Assembly (NCBI GenBank): GCA_000750105.3
Contig: JPHH03000032.1
Location: 1 to 64,000, forward strand
DNA: 64,000 bases
Origin: Tolypocladium sp. Sup5 PDA-1
Taxonomy: Eukaryota; Ascomycota; Sordariomycetes; Hypocreales; Ophiocordycipitaceae
Reading direction: 5' to 3'
Shown here in pieces: positions 21,501 through 31,322 of this stretch (position 1 is its first letter; every line of letters starts with the position of its first letter). The translations under genes and the position numbers were made by a program. The notes under the pieces are model-generated. The model did not search any database, was not told the origin of the DNA, and saw only the letters and a list, made by a program, of their open reading frames with translations.

Positions 21501-22392
21501 GGGGGGGGGCCCAATGGCGGCAAGGGCGCCTTACCTGATGGGGATGCCACCATTCCCGGTGGGTGCAACAGCGTGTTCCAGACTACGTATTATGTCACGG
21601 ACTACTACAAGGACAATGCTGATTGGTCGGGTGGTGGATCATTTACCAAGACAAAGCTTCCGGTTCCAGGAAGTAAGTTCAACCCAAAGAGGCCTTTGGA
21701 AGAGAACCGTTCACTGATGGCTGCTGGTAGATACGGTACGCATGCCGGATGGAACGATTAAAACAACTCCAGACACAATCTACTCTTATGGAGAGTTTAT
21801 CTTGAAAAATCGTAAGAAAACCTGCCTTCGAAGCACAGTCACTGCAATTCCGTCAATTCCATATCATGCTTACGCTAGGAACTTCCAGACAATACGCTCT
21901 TTGAAGGGCTTGGGGCTGCATTCCGGATCGAATCAGAGGATGGATCGACGGGTAGGACGATGCACCCTTGCTCTGTCCCTTGGAACGCGGACTGTTAACC
22001 CCCCATGAATAGGTTTCCAAGCCGCATACGGCTGTCCTCGTTTCGGAGACAATATGCTCGCTATCCGAGGCGGCCTTGACATTTCGGTTTCCGACTACTA
22101 CAACCACCCCACCACGGCGCCGGGAGTCTACGTCGCGAAATCCTTCATCCCTAAATCAAACGTACCTATTTTGTGCACCACAGACGCCCTGGGTGGACGG
22201 GAAGACCACTTTTACACGCTTGACGTTCACATCGGCCTGCAGCCAAAGGACTCATTTGGGGCACCACGAGACCCAGCGCCAGAGAAACCCTTGTTGCCCC
22301 GTCCGGAGGTGCCTAGAATGCCCAAGGTTGGCGAACAAGTTTTGCTTCCAAACGGCAAATACGCCGAGGTTCAAGGGGGTCTTCATTCTTGA
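21501..22392 (+). CDS. Uncharacterised four-exon gene (5' end open)
   Basis: I do not recognise this family. Exon parts 21501-21672, 21731-21811, 21889-21951 and 22013-22392 join in one frame across introns of 58, 77 and 61 bp. Their donors are GTAAGT, GTAAGA and GTAGGA, all end in AG, and the third has a GTTAAC branch point. The product, about 230 residues, ends with a Pro-rich segment (PRPEVPRMPKV) and the C-terminus VQGGLHS. It is rich in Tyr/Asp/Gly (VTDYYKDNADWSGGG; DISVSDYYNHP) with few Cys. Three consecutive introns that all preserve the frame strongly argue for a genuine gene. The N-terminus is uncertain: a TGA lies just upstream at about 21493 and the exon may start after the AG at 21500. 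No membrane segment is seen; a signal peptide cannot be judged. Confidence 0.6.
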
Positions 22393-22617
22393 CTGATTGA
22401 TGAAAATCCTCTTTTTGGAAGAGAGACTTTACGTTACTGGTAATGGAAAAGGGAAAAGAAAAGCTTAGGGATAGCTTTACAGTTGCAACGGATTAGGAAG
22501 GTGCCCGCGGAGAAATTCGATGATTCAAGGTAGTTCAACACTGCCTTGGCAGTAAAAGTACTTGTAATTAGGTTAGGAATAGTCCCCCACAGGTTTTCTT
22601 TTCCATGGCTGTGGGTG

Positions 22618-22651
<34 letters not shown>

Positions 22652-23329
22652 TAGTACCTAGTGACTCGTAGATAATCTATGTAGTCCTCCGATAGTTCTC
22701 TCGGGTAGGAAAAACCGGAGTGCCCGAAGTAAAACCTCCCGCTACCTATCCGCTCCTTCCTCGCTGCGGGTCCGTAGCTGACTGCTGCTCGTGCATGAAT
22801 AGCGCCTGCTTTCTAAGACTCCGACTGTTCCTTCGTAGTAACCATGCTCGAGATTGGGCCCTATATAGCTGCTTACCCAGCCGTATAGGGCAGGTACATA
22901 GTCGGACTGACGCAACGACTCGTGCGGCCCGGATTTTCGACCAGAGGCTAAGTCAGTAGTCGAATCGTCACCCCGACCTATGCGCCACAGTATCGCTGTG
23001 GGAGCGGCCGGGGTTTCTGACCGGGGGCTAGGTCGGCCAAAGCCCCCCAAACCCTAGCTGTAGCTGCGTAGACCCCTTTACGGCAGGCCTGTTCCGCCAT
23101 GCTATTTTATCGTAGCACCATCTCCGACGATGACGAGCTTTCGGCGGATACCAGCCATGGTGAGTACTGAGTGAGGAGGCTTGACGGGGATAGAAAGGCG
23201 AAAAGGCCCGGCGACGGGTCGGGAGATATGGTGGGGGTTGAGACGATGAAGGGCCAGAAATGTGTTTCTTGCTGATACTACATGGCAGTCTATGTATGGT
23301 CCGTTTGTGCAGATACAATTAGAAAGCTC
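22393..23329. other. Gene-free stretch with (TTA)n microsatellite
   Basis: A run of about ten TTA/ATT units occupies 22619-22649. The remainder shows no recognisable coding sequence on either strand. Confidence 0.5.
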
Positions 23330-24740
23330 ATAACTAATAGGCTCTCCTCCCATACTTTATCTTCCACGTGGCAGCTTTCAAACTACCTATAGCATCCAGT
23401 AGAATATGTATGCGTTTAGAACGTAAAATTCTGGCCAGGCGGTCATGGCCGTTCTTTGCTGCCAAGTCTGGGTGTACAACCACGGCGATCCTTCGCACAA
23501 GGATCAACGTCCGGTAAACGTAGAAGAGACCACACTGCTTGCTCATAACCGTTTGTGGCTACATTATGGAGCAGTGTTTGACCGCCATGATTGGTAGATA
23601 TAGCAATCGCACCATGGCATTACAGCAAATCGATGACCGAAGCGTGACCATTTGTAGCCGCCAGGTGGAGTACAGCCGCAAATATCACCGGCATGCCAAT
23701 CCACACTGGCTGAATGAAAAATACCCTCTATAGCCTGTCTGCGTCCGTTTTAATGCCGCTAGATGAAGCGGTGTTCGACCAGCTTGCGTTCGAACAGACA
23801 TTCGCGCCGTTAAGTATACGGCCTTCTCGCCGCCTCCCCCAAAGCTGTTGTATGCAAGTTGTCTACAGCGTTAATGTCAATGGACGATGAACGCAAGAGA
23901 GTGTCTGCGACCAGTTTGTGTCCGTTAAAGTACAAGCTGTACGGATCGCACTGCATCGGAACCATCCGACCATCGGCGTTTGTCGTCCCGGTTCCGCGCA
24001 GCACCAATGCCGCGCGCTCTATCATCCTCCACTGCCCCTTATAGCCCCCGTCTTGGGTAGCAGCTCAACAACTCTTTCGTGTTCTTGTCAAGCTGCCCAC
24101 GAAAGAGCTGTGCGCCCGTCCAAGTTTCTTTCATCTAGAGCTAGGGCTTCTTCCACTAGATAATTAACTGCGTGACCGAAACTATCAACGCATGCAGTAG
24201 CAGCGCTCGAACTGAGAAGTGTGCCAATGACGCCATCTTTCCACTCAAAGCAGCCTTCAAGAGCGGTATTCGGCCATCATTGTCACGAGACTCAAGGTCG
24301 ACGTCGCAGGTTTCCAACAGCCTACTGTTGACTTGGCTAAACGAGCCAAACAAAAATAGAGTGCACACTCCAGCAGAAGCTGGTTGTGGCGAAAATAAGC
24401 GTGGATTTCCGAGTTTGACGCCTACGAGCAACCTCATCATTCCCATGCTCAGCTGCAAGTAAAATATGAGTATTGCCGTACTTATCTCGTGACATCACGT
24501 TGGCGCCGTTATCCAGCAGCGCGTCAACGACGCCAACGTGCCCTCGCGCGACGGCTTCAGGAGTGGCGTTCGGCCATCAGCATCAAAAGATTCAAGGTCG
24601 ACGCCGCGAGCCTTCAAGAGCCTATCGAAATGTTCCCATGCCCAGCTGCAAGCCAAAGAGGCGTATCGCCGAACTTGTCTCGTGTCATATGAGAGGGCTA
24701 GCATTCCGGCGCATCTCCATCCCTGACTGCTCCGGGCTGT
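23330..24740 (-). pseudogene. Ankyrin-repeat gene relic
   Basis: The minus strand carries several degenerate ankyrin units in changing frames: VDLESFDADGRTPLLKPS near 24600, VDLESRDNDGRIPLLKAA near 24280, GGQTLLHNVATNGYEQAVW near 23560 and LAAKNGHDRLARIL near 23430. Frame changes separate the units and a TAA interrupts the unit near 23610, so no continuous ankyrin protein can be made. The order and spacing (about 33 residues where readable) fit a typical fungal ankyrin protein of at least eight to ten repeats. No N-terminal effector domain such as NACHT or patatin is recognisable. Confidence 0.65.
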
Positions 24741-25049
24741 GGCCGGGACGGACCGAGCAGGTGGGGCCGCCCCGGCGCTGATCTTCCGCCTTTGCCCCTC
24801 GAAGGCTACCTGCCATCTTTAATCTTATATCAAAGAGCCTTTGCTAAAGCCCATCTTAGTAACTGTCGCATCGGCAATGCGCTCGCCCTTGCCATTAATA
24901 CCATCAATGGCCATCAGGCTAAATGGGAAGCCGGCAGCGAAGGGGGGACGAGTGAGACCTAGGCGCAGCGGGATAGTTGCATGTCCAGATTGCGACATCC
25001 TTCGCTATTGTAATTGTCAATGCTAAAGAATAACTCTATCGCAAGTGCG
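24741..25049. other. Gene-free stretch downstream of GNAT gene
   Basis: Nothing recognisable; probably the 3' flank of the minus-strand acetyltransferase. Confidence 0.5.
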
Positions 25050-25712
25050 TCATCGACGCTCGAGGCGCAATTCCATAATGATCCCTTGCCTGGTTTTGTA
25101 CTTTTCTGATAGAGGCTCCTCTGGAATCTGGTCCGTCTCCCAGTTTGCCACGAGTGCCTCTTCCAAAGTACACCTCCCCACATCAGCAAACCCCATTGAA
25201 CTGTACAAGTTCACCGTAACGGTATTCTGCGGCTTGACCATAAGTCTCACTCGTACCTTCTTGGGACCCCTTTCCGATGTTTCAAGGTCTGCAAAAGCTG
25301 CCTGGCACAGAACCTTGGCCAGGCCCTTCCCCCTATGGCTTGGCAAGGTGTAGAGTCCCAGCATCTGCCACCTTTCCTCCATGTCATCATCCAAAACCTC
25401 TGGCTGTCCGGATTCAGCGGGAAGGTGGTACGCCTCGGCGCGGATGGGTCCGAGGAGAGTGACTTGGGCCACCCATTTTGCCTCCTCCTCCGAGGAACTC
25501 TTGTCAACGCAGATGAATGTCTTCTTGTTCGGGTGGATGAGGCAAGAAATCCAAGTAGCCTGTGAATGTTTCGATTCTTGCTCGAAGGTTGAGGCAAAAG
25601 CGTCTGGAGCCTGCTCCAAGGCGCTGAGACGGAGGTCCCTGTATTTCGCAGCCAGTTGATGGGGATCTGGACTAGAGTTGTCGATTTTCAAGACCTCCAT
25701 CGTGGATTGCAT
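25050..25712 (-). CDS. GNAT-family N-acetyltransferase
   Basis: A single-exon frame of 220 residues starting with ATG. It has the GNAT fold signature: the acetyl-CoA-binding motif A in LGLYTLPSHRGKGLAKVLCQAAF (Arg-Gly-Lys-Gly-Leu pyrophosphate loop) and motif B in NTVTVNLYSSMGFADVGRC, with the usual strand-turn N-terminal part. Members acetylate small molecules or protein N-termini/lysines using acetyl-CoA; the substrate here cannot be predicted. The frame is clean even though the gene lies between an ankyrin relic and a retrotransposon, so it appears to be under selection or recently active. An ATG five codons downstream is an alternative start. The copia insertion begins only about 180 bp upstream of the start codon and may affect its promoter. 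Confidence 0.85.
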   Translation of the reverse strand: MQSTMEVLKIDNSSPDPHQLAAKYRDLRLSALEQAPDAFASTFEQESKHSQATWISCLIHPNKKTFICVDKSSSEEEAKWVAQVTLLGPIRAEAYHLPAESGQPEVLDDDMEERWQMLGLYTLPSHRGKGLAKVLCQAAFADLETSERGPKKVRVRLMVKPQNTVTVNLYSSMGFADVGRCTLEEALVANWETDQIPEEPLSEKYKTRQGIIMELRLERR

Positions 25713-25894
25713 GGTGAGTTCCGAAGTAGGTGGGATTGAGACTTTGCTCGATTCAATGCGTGTCCATTTCTACATATTTATTGTCTCGTGAGAGTGGGGG
25801 TTGTTCCACACAGGGCGCGTCGATGATGCATGGTGTGGGCACTAGAAGTCTCAATCCGACTAGTATCCCCGTGATTAGAAATCAAGGCTGATGC

Positions 25895-26173
25895 TATCGC
25901 TATGAGCGTGACCCGAATCCCGTTAAATGCGTGATCAATTGATATGACTTCTATGACTCCTCTAGCTGTTCAAAGAGGCAGGAAAAAGGATTCCTCTTAT
26001 CCTTGCAGCTACAGCTTGTAACCCCTATCCATGAGTCATCAATGTAACATTGCTGCCAAAGGAGGTTTCCGAGTCGGCCGGATCTTCCGGGTCGGCCGGT
26101 CCGGCCGGGTCTCCCGGGTCGGCCAGTCCGGCCGGGTCTCCCGGGCCTGCCTCGTCAACCGGTCTATCCGACA
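25895..26173 (-). repeat. 3' LTR of the copia element
   Basis: 279 bp. On the coding strand it starts TGTCGGATAG and ends GCGATA. It contains a GC-rich internal repeat built on CCGGGTCGGCC/CCGGCCGGGTCTCCC units, one 45-bp copy more than the solo LTR at 9230. Confidence 0.95.
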
Positions 26174-26184
26174 CACCCCCTTAG
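26174..26184 (-). other. Polypurine tract of the copia element
   Basis: On the minus strand the sequence CTAAGGGGGTG lies immediately 5' of the 3' LTR, the position where plus-strand DNA synthesis is primed. It is short but purine-rich. Confidence 0.65.
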
Positions 26185-26205
26185 CTAGGTCCTCTTTTCC
26201 AGGTC

Positions 26206-29200
26206 CTAGCTACAACTGACTTTCTCTGTTGACGAGCTCTTAGGGCCGCCGAGGCTGTTTCTCATCGGTTTTCCAGTAAACCGGCCGCCTCTTGCCCCTA
26301 GCTTCAACTCGAGGTCTCGTCTGTTGCCTTGTTCAGGGCGCCGTTGAGCAAGCTTTTCCAATAGCTTCTCGCGGGCTTCTTCCATCAGGGCCTCTGAGGC
26401 TATACGGCCACGGATATCTTCCATCCGTAGCTGCCTGACGAATTCAGTGTGCCGGACCTTCGGTAGTGACTTAGTCATCCCGTCTGCAACCATCTTACTA
26501 GTCTCTATCCAACGGACCGTTATACGGCCGCCTTGGACCTCTTGCCGTAGCCAGTGTTGATGAATATCAACGTGCCGTAGTTGTGTAGTTAGTCTAGCTG
26601 CCTCTTCAGTTACCAGCCTAATAGTCTGCTTGTTATCGCATTCTAGCTAGAAAGGGTCATCTAGTCTGACTCGTAGGGCCCGAAGCAGCCGGCCTGCAAA
26701 TATCATCTCTTTGGCTGCCTCTGATACGGCTAATAGCTCGGCTTCCGTGCTAGACGTAGTGACTGTTGGTTGCTTGGTTGCCTTCCAAGCTATTGCCCCC
26801 CCGTATAGTCTCAATACGTAGCCTTGAGAGCTTTTCCGGTCTTCCGTATTATCTCTAAACGAGGCATCGCTTGCACAGAGGAAAGTCTCGATAACCTCTT
26901 TGCCTTGGCTGCCTTGGCTACCTAGGCGTAATGCAAAGCAACGGGTCGAATAGAGGTACTGAATTACCCTATTTGCTGCCTCGTGATGCCCTGTATCCGG
27001 GTTCAAGTTATGCCTTGCAAGCCGGGAGACCGCAAATGAGATATCCGGTCTCGTTGAGATAGCTGCAAAGAGGATTGATCCGACCTTCTGCTGGTATCTA
27101 TCAATAGATTGCTTTGTGGCCTGGGTCTTCGATTTGAATAGCTCTTCCTGACTCATTGGCGTAGCTGGTGCCTTGGCTAGGTCGATACCGTATTTGTGAG
27201 CTATTTTATCGATATAGGCATCCTGGGTCAGCCAGATCGTCTTAGTGCCCCTATTCCGTAGGATATGAATTCTAAGGAACCACTTTGGCTCCCCTAGCCG
27301 GGTCATCTGATATCTCTCTTCTAGGCCTGCAATAGCTGCCTTTGCGATCTTTGAGTCGGCTTTTCGGTATGCCCAGATAATATCATCCACAAAGAAGAAG
27401 ACGATTACCGATCCCTTAGTCATTATACAGGGCTCTTGCGGGACCCCTTGGAAGCCTAGCTCTTGCAGGGTCTTCGTTAGGTCTCTTTGCCATAGCAAGG
27501 GAGATCGTCTTAATCCATAGAGGGCTTTTCGTAGCCGTAGGACCGTGGCGTATTTCTCGTATCCCGGTGGCATTCTCATATAAACAACCTCATCTAGGTC
27601 GCAATTGACGAATGCGTTCACAGCGTCCATCTGTTCTAATTCGAGGTCGTGTTCTGCGGCCATTGCCATCAGGGCCCTAAAAGACATACTGGCTAGGGTA
27701 GTTGCCCTAGTCGGTAGGACCCCTTTTTCCTGTTGGTTGCCACATACGACGAGCCGGGCTTTGCAACGCAGAAGATAGCCGTGTTTATCAGTCTTATAAG
27801 TAAAGACCCACATATAGCCTAAGACTCTCTGTCCCTTTGACCTAGACCAAGGAACCTTGATGAAAGAGCCCATCTTATCGTGTGAGGCAAGATGGTCTTG
27901 CTGGGCCTTGACGAATTCCTCTTTGAATGGGTGGTCTGTGAGATCCTTCCTAGTCTTAGGGACCGGCGGCAGGTCTCTCTTGTGGGCTCGAAATTTGATC
28001 CCTGCGTTGAAGGCGCCGTGGAAAGCCGATTCTACACGAATCGGATGAAATTCGTGAAAACGGTAGTCTGTTCGAATAGGGGTCGGGCCGGGCCGGCCGG
28101 CCGGGTCTTCCGGGTCTGCCGGGTCTTCCGGGTCTGCCGGGTCTTGGCCTTTTCCCACCCCCTCAGGATCGCGGGCCCGATGACGTATTGGAAGACTGGC
28201 TGCAAAGACTGCCCCTAATCCCTCTTCAAAGTCGGGGTCTTCTTGTGGCGGCGTTAGAAGGTAATCCCTATCTTCTAGGCCCTCGCAGTCATCTTCGTCA
28301 TCCGGGTCCGGACTATCCTGTCTTCCGGTATTGACGATTATCTCATCTAGGATAACCTCTTGGTCGGTCTCTTCGTCTTCGTCTTCTTGGTCGGAAATCT
28401 CGTTGCTGGTCTCTTCTAAGACGGTCTCAACGGCCTGCTGGGCCTCTGGGATCTCAACCTCTTCTAGCAGCTCGTTGACTGACTGCAATATCTCTGGCCG
28501 GGCTAGCTCGTTATCGAAGAAGCTAGCCTCGTTGAAAATAACATCTCTCGTTGAGATAACCTTGTCTTTGTGTGGAACCTAGATCCTATAGATATTCGTA
28601 GACTAATATCCAACGAGATATCCTATGTGTGCCCTTGGCTCTAGCTTCTGACGGCGCCGTAGCTTGAGCTGGGCTTCCGAGGTTATTGCGTAGGCCTTGT
28701 AGCCGTAGGCTCTGAGGTGGCTGATCGTGGGTTAGTCTCCGAAGGCTAGTTTAGACGGACTTTTCTAGTCGTTGCGTTCTAGCGGCGTCCGGTTCCGTAG
28801 ATAACAGGCTGCTTCCACGATATCCTTCCATAGGCTATGTGGAAGCCTAGCCCCTATTCTCATCGTACGGGCTTTTTCCATGACCGCACCCCCTGACCTC
28901 TCGGCGCCTCTATTTTGGGCCTGGGTATTAGGGGCTGATCTTTTCGGCTCTATTCCTCGGAGCCTTAATTCCTTCCGAACCTGCTTGCTAAATAGCTCGC
29001 CGTCTAACCGAACTGCCTTAGTTCTAAAGTCATATTGGGCCCCGATCCAGGTTAGGAAGTCTCGTAGGATACCTCTATTCTCTCTGCCTAGCCCGTGGCT
29101 CTTGAGAAAATAGGGGAAAACCAGGCCTGAAAATGCATCCGTGATAAACATCACTCTTGCGTAGCCTTGGTAGTCTTCGGATAGGTCGGTCCAATCGATC

Positions 29201-30000
29201 CATATCTCCTCGAACGGCTTATCGGGCCGGGCCGGGCGGCGCCGAGATATCTGCCGGCGTATCTTGCCTTGCCCGCAGTAGTCACATTCAACGGTCTTTG
29301 GTCCTTGGACCCTTGCCCCTAGGCATCTCTTTCCTAGCTGCTCTAGGGTCTGTGGGCCTGGATGACCTAGCCGGCTGTGCCATAACGTTCCGTCGGCTAT
29401 TGCAGCCGGTCTCGGGTCCCGACTAGTTCGTCGTCTTCGGGCTTGGAAGGCTGCTGCCGTTTTCAAGCTAGCTAGCTGGGTCTCTTTGTATTGAAGAACC
29501 CACTGCTTGAACCGGCGTTCAACGAGACAGACCGTAGGACCAAACTTGTGGACTAGCCGGGTCGGGCTAGCTAGCGTATCCCACCGTATTCCGTGGTCAT
29601 CGTAGAGGCATTGAAAAGAGACCACGTTGACTGTAAAGGTCGGGCAAAACGCAGCCTGTTTGATCCGTAAAATCCCTATTGATCCATCCGGCTTTCTGAC
29701 TGCAAGATCAACGCGGCCGTAGCCTTCGATCCGGACTTCTGAGTCTCCAGCTATCAGGAGGTCCGCCGTATCCGGCTTCCTAATAGATCGGAACTTCCGT
29801 TGATCGTTGAAGATATGCAAGGTTGCCCCTGAATCGAGGATAGTTGAGGAATAAAGGGGATATCGATCCGCCTGCAAGCAGCTTCCTAGGCAGACTGGAA
29901 ACGCAGCCCCTGCCGTAAGTGCTTGACCTACGATTCGTCCCTTTTTCTTAGGGTCCGTGGGTAACGGGGTCGGACCGGTCCGGTCTGCCGATATGGCCAA
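26206..30000 (-). pseudogene. Copia pol (PR-IN-RT-RH), interrupted by stops
   Basis: One continuous minus-strand frame encodes the pol region. Protease is marked by LDSGATLHIF. The integrase zinc domain is WHSRLGHPG followed by CDYCGQGK, and the catalytic core has Asp in WIDWTDLS, Asp in VRLDGELF and Glu in NRGAERSGG. Reverse transcriptase carries FVDD in place of the common YVDD. RNase H has the TSSTEAELLAVSEA signature, followed by the C-terminal RHVDIHQHWLRQ region. Stops interrupt it at 28767-28765 (TAG), 28734-28732 (TAA), 28605-28603 (TAG), 28581-28579 (TAG) and 26649-26647 (TAG), without any frameshift. A tandem Pro-Glu-Asp-Pro-Ala-Asp segment near 28080-28145 lies between IN and RT. 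The pieces 30000-28765 and 28488-26647 remain open. As it stands it cannot make a full polyprotein. Confidence 0.9.
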
Positions 30001-30003
30001 CCG

Positions 30004-31236
30004 TCAATCCTTGGTATCCAGGCCTGACTTTTCCTTACGAATAGCTTCTCGTAGCTCGTCGACTCTAGCTCTTAGAGTCGGGTTTTCTGCAAGGGTCTTC
30101 CTGACTTGGCTAGTCCGGCGTCCGTTAGGTCTAGACCCCTTAGGTCTCAATTCCGGGATTGCGGTCCAACAGGAAGATAAGTCATGCCAAGGAATACCGC
30201 AGGCCTCGCAGCCGGTCTCCGGCTTCTTGTTGCTTCCTTCCTGGTCTGCTGGCCCGGGCCTCTTTCGGCCTGATCCGGACCTATTCGTCCGGCTTAATCC
30301 GGAGCCGTTATTTTCATCGGCTTCATCTTCAGTAGCTTGAAAAGCTACCCCTCGTCTTGTCCCTTTGGACTGTGCCGGCAAGGCAGAGCTAGCCCAGCTA
30401 CGTAGCTTAACAGCCACGTTAGCTATTGACCACTCTTTGCTAGCATCCATGAAGTCTGGTGATTTGATGCTTCCGGCTTCCTGGATAGCCCTTGCTACAG
30501 CTTGTAGCTGACCTAGATCGTTGAGATCCTTTAGGTCCCGTAGTAGCTGGAGCCCCTTGTCGGTTGAATTGGCTGATTCCTTGGTCTTCCGGATAGCGGT
30601 CTCTGCAGCCTGCCGGCAGCTATCCGTAAAGCTACCGTTGTGCCGGGCCATTAGACGGGCTATATCGAATAACCAGCGGCCTCCGGTAACCTCTAACATC
30701 TGCTGCCGGGCAGCTTTGAGCAGGAAATTCTCCCAAGTCCAGATCCAGTCCGTATAGGTCTTTGAGGTTGAAAAAGTGACTGACTGAAGGATCTGCTGAT
30801 ATTCCACGGATAGGTTCTCTAGGGCCTTGGTCTCTTCTGCTGCAATAGCCTTGGCTAGGCTATCGACCCATTGGATCAGGCTATCTCTCTGATCTAGGTA
30901 GCGGGCTAATTTCTGGTCCACGCTGCCAAAGACTGCCTCTCTAGCCTTTGTGATGTTGGTTCGTTGCCGTTCGTAGATTATCGAGTTATCCTTCCAGTTT
31001 TCCCGGGCCAACTTGAACTGCTTGACCTGGGCTGGTGTAAGGTCTGCTTCCGATCCGGCTGCCCTATTGAATTGGGTAACCAAGGGTCTCTTAGGCTCTT
31101 CAACAAGCTGCTTTGTGCGTATAACTGGGTTGACTGCAGCCCAGATCTCGTAGTCGATCTTGCTTGAGATAAAGACCTGCCAATCGTCCCAGTTTTCGCT
31201 GCCCGTTAGGACCACATCTGACTTAGTAGGAGGCAT
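30004..31236 (-). CDS. Copia Gag protein
   Basis: A 410-residue frame begins with ATG about 87 bases inside the 5' LTR. It has the helical, charged composition of copia capsid proteins and, near its C-terminus, a CCHC zinc knuckle with C-X2-C-X4-H-X4-C spacing (CEACGIPWHDLSSC). Gag packages the genomic RNA in virus-like particles. It ends at a TGA (30006-30004), and pol follows in the same frame after a single CGG codon. Two readings fit: programmed readthrough of TGA, as reported for some yeast copia elements, or a TGG-to-TGA mutation in what was one gag-pol frame. The Gag frame itself is undamaged. Confidence 0.85.
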   Translation of the reverse strand: MPPTKSDVVLTGSENWDDWQVFISSKIDYEIWAAVNPVIRTKQLVEEPKRPLVTQFNRAAGSEADLTPAQVKQFKLARENWKDNSIIYERQRTNITKAREAVFGSVDQKLARYLDQRDSLIQWVDSLAKAIAAEETKALENLSVEYQQILQSVTFSTSKTYTDWIWTWENFLLKAARQQMLEVTGGRWLFDIARLMARHNGSFTDSCRQAAETAIRKTKESANSTDKGLQLLRDLKDLNDLGQLQAVARAIQEAGSIKSPDFMDASKEWSIANVAVKLRSWASSALPAQSKGTRRGVAFQATEDEADENNGSGLSRTNRSGSGRKRPGPADQEGSNKKPETGCEACGIPWHDLSSCWTAIPELRPKGSRPNGRRTSQVRKTLAENPTLRARVDELREAIRKEKSGLDTKD

Positions 31237-31311
31237 CGTGACGATAGGACTTAGCTATCTCTTTTGCTAGAGCAATTTCTTCGCAGTGTTCGTAGTAACA
31301 AGCGCGGATCC

Positions 31312-31322
31312 GGGCTCATAAC
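31312..31322 (-). other. Primer-binding site for initiator tRNA-Met (anticodon region)
   Basis: Directly inside the 5' LTR the minus strand reads GTTATGAGCCC, whose complement GGGCTCATAAC is the anticodon loop (CAT) and adjoining stem of eukaryotic initiator tRNA-Met; AAGCGCG at 31300-31306 matches the D-arm side. This corresponds to an internal, cleaved-tRNA priming site like that of Drosophila copia, not the tRNA 3' end. Confidence 0.7.

Noticed and set aside
26060..26160. GC-rich spaced repeats resembling a CRISPR array
   Set aside because: They are internal LTR repeats, duplicated in the other LTR, without unique spacers; CRISPR is not expected in a fungal nuclear genome.
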